Source of the DNA: Alphaproteobacteria bacterium
GTDB lineage: Bacteria; Pseudomonadota; Alphaproteobacteria; RF32; CAG-239
Direction of reading: 5' to 3'
Assembly (NCBI GenBank): GCA_015062585.1
Contig: SUUJ01000005.1
Span: 62,001-126,000, forward strand
DNA: 64,000 nucleotides
Translations under genes and position numbers: made by a program
Notes under the pieces: model-generated
Seen by the model: the letters and a program-made list of their open reading frames with translations, nothing else
Database searches by the model: none
What the model was told of the DNA's origin: nothing
Part shown: in pieces, positions 63,348 to 64,000 of the stretch
Layout: every line of letters begins with the position of its first letter
Numbering within the stretch: position 1 is the first letter of the stretch

Positions 63348-64000
63348 TTAGGATAAAATAAAGTTTATTCTTTCTTCAGCGCTTAAATTCATAGGATATT
63401 TTTTATCAACTTTTTTCATAGCTTTTTTCAATCCGCTACCGTTGGCGATTTGAATTGCCAGACCGGGGCGAGCATTAAGTTCAAGCATCATCGGACCTTT
63501 TTTTGCATCAAGCACAATATCAGCGCCGAAATAACCAAGAGAGGTCATTTCATAGGCTTTTGCGGCAATAAGTAAGTGTTCTCTCCACATCGGTACCTCG
63601 ATTTTGCGCAAATCAGCATTGGTATCGGGGTGGTGAGTTATAGGAATATTGTGTTGAACGGCTTTTTTTGTTTTGCCGGTTTTGATATCAAGTCCGACGC
63701 CGACGGCTCCCTGATGAAGATTGGCGCGACCACCCGAACGAGCTGTTGAAAGACGAGTCATGGCCATAATCGGATATCCTTTATAGACAATGATTCTGAC
63801 ATCGGGTACGCCTTGGTAACTATAATCTTTAAACACATCGGAAAAGTGGACTACTTCTTCAATTAAGGCTGTATCGTAGCGACCGCCGAGAGAATATAGT
63901 CCGCTTAAAATATTTGAAATATGTTGATATAATTCGTTGTAGGTAATATTGCGTCCGGAGGGAAGGGTAAAACTGTTTTCCGTGTAGCTTTTGATTACCA
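63348..64000 (-). CDS. RimK-like alpha-L-glutamate ligase-type ATP-grasp protein, 5'-truncated
   Basis: The frame is open to the right edge, so the N-terminus lies outside the window; the GTG at 63836 is an internal Val. The visible 217 residues include SLGGRYDTALIEE, VPDVRIIVYKGYPIMAMTRL, RANLHQGAVGVGLDI, and the ATP-grasp metal motif MMLELNARPGL. This matches the alpha-L-glutamate ligase-like family, often found with inactive transglutaminase-like membrane proteins. The exact acceptor is unknown. Confidence 0.85.
   Translation of the reverse strand, partial: VIKSYTENSFTLPSGRNITYNELYQHISNILSGLYSLGGRYDTALIEEVVHFSDVFKDYSYQGVPDVRIIVYKGYPIMAMTRLSTARSGGRANLHQGAVGVGLDIKTGKTKKAVQHNIPITHHPDTNADLRKIEVPMWREHLLIAAKAYEMTSLGYFGADIVLDAKKGPMMLELNARPGLAIQIANGSGLKKAMKKVDKKYPMNLSAEERINFILS

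Overview
The window looks like chromosomal DNA of an AT-rich alphaproteobacterium with anaerobic metabolism, probably from the host-associated or gut lineages (inference). The alphaproteobacterial signs are FtsZ with a long C-terminal linker, HdaA, the gene order fliQ-fliR-flhB-cckA, MipZ, and a class I housekeeping set (SecA, trigger factor, ClpP/ClpX, RF3). A complete pyruvate:ferredoxin oxidoreductase points to anaerobic pyruvate oxidation. Genes are tightly packed, with many 4-26 nt overlaps and stop codons that lie inside terminator hairpins.

Layout. 1-12 kb: the 3' end of ftsZ, then a long leftward block read as dacC-like carboxypeptidase, mipZ, pgm, a GH114-like secreted protein, fliQ, fliR, flhB, cckA, hdaA. 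This is cell-cycle, division-site and flagellar export biology. tRNA-His and a MutT-type Nudix enzyme follow. 12.5-27 kb: accessory region. tRNA-Gln is followed by a 128-nt direct repeat that duplicates the tRNA 3' end and its terminator. Shorter copies of the same unit recur at 14.5 and 20.2 kb. Between them lie an orphan HExxH protein and a branched-chain-amino-acid-type ABC transporter (permease, anchored binding protein, permease, two fused ATPases). The permeases and ATPase are much more GC-rich than their surroundings, and at least two broken binding-protein genes lie beside them. Downstream sit three intact lipoprotein substrate-binding paralogues, two GNAT acetyltransferases, a truncated GNAT copy, a methyltransferase and an unrecognised 403-residue protein.

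27-37 kb: an ECF sigma cassette resembling cnrYXH (small membrane protein, sigma factor, LTxxQ periplasmic protein, His-rich protein) with an ECF-like promoter; NhaA; an HdeD-like membrane protein; a leftward unit of a putative HNH nuclease, a SUKH/SMI1 immunity-like protein and Sua5/TsaC; two aminopeptidases; two unrecognised genes. 37-49 kb: PFOR with a terminator-like hairpin in its leader, a flotillin-like SPFH protein with unusual codon use, RF3, a parvulin, SecA.

49-64 kb: a 387-nt non-coding stretch with several hairpins after secA, an MprF-like flippase-domain protein, a YcgN-type cysteine-cluster protein, two TPR lipoproteins, tRNA-Leu, tig-clpP-clpX, a family-4-like uracil-DNA glycosylase, an operon of two paralogous four-cysteine secreted proteins plus a Slt-type lytic transglycosylase, a cyclophilin, and the 3' part of an ATP-grasp ligase cut by the window edge.

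No CRISPR array, rRNA, intact insertion sequence or prophage was seen. All assignments are from reading motifs by eye; no database search was run.
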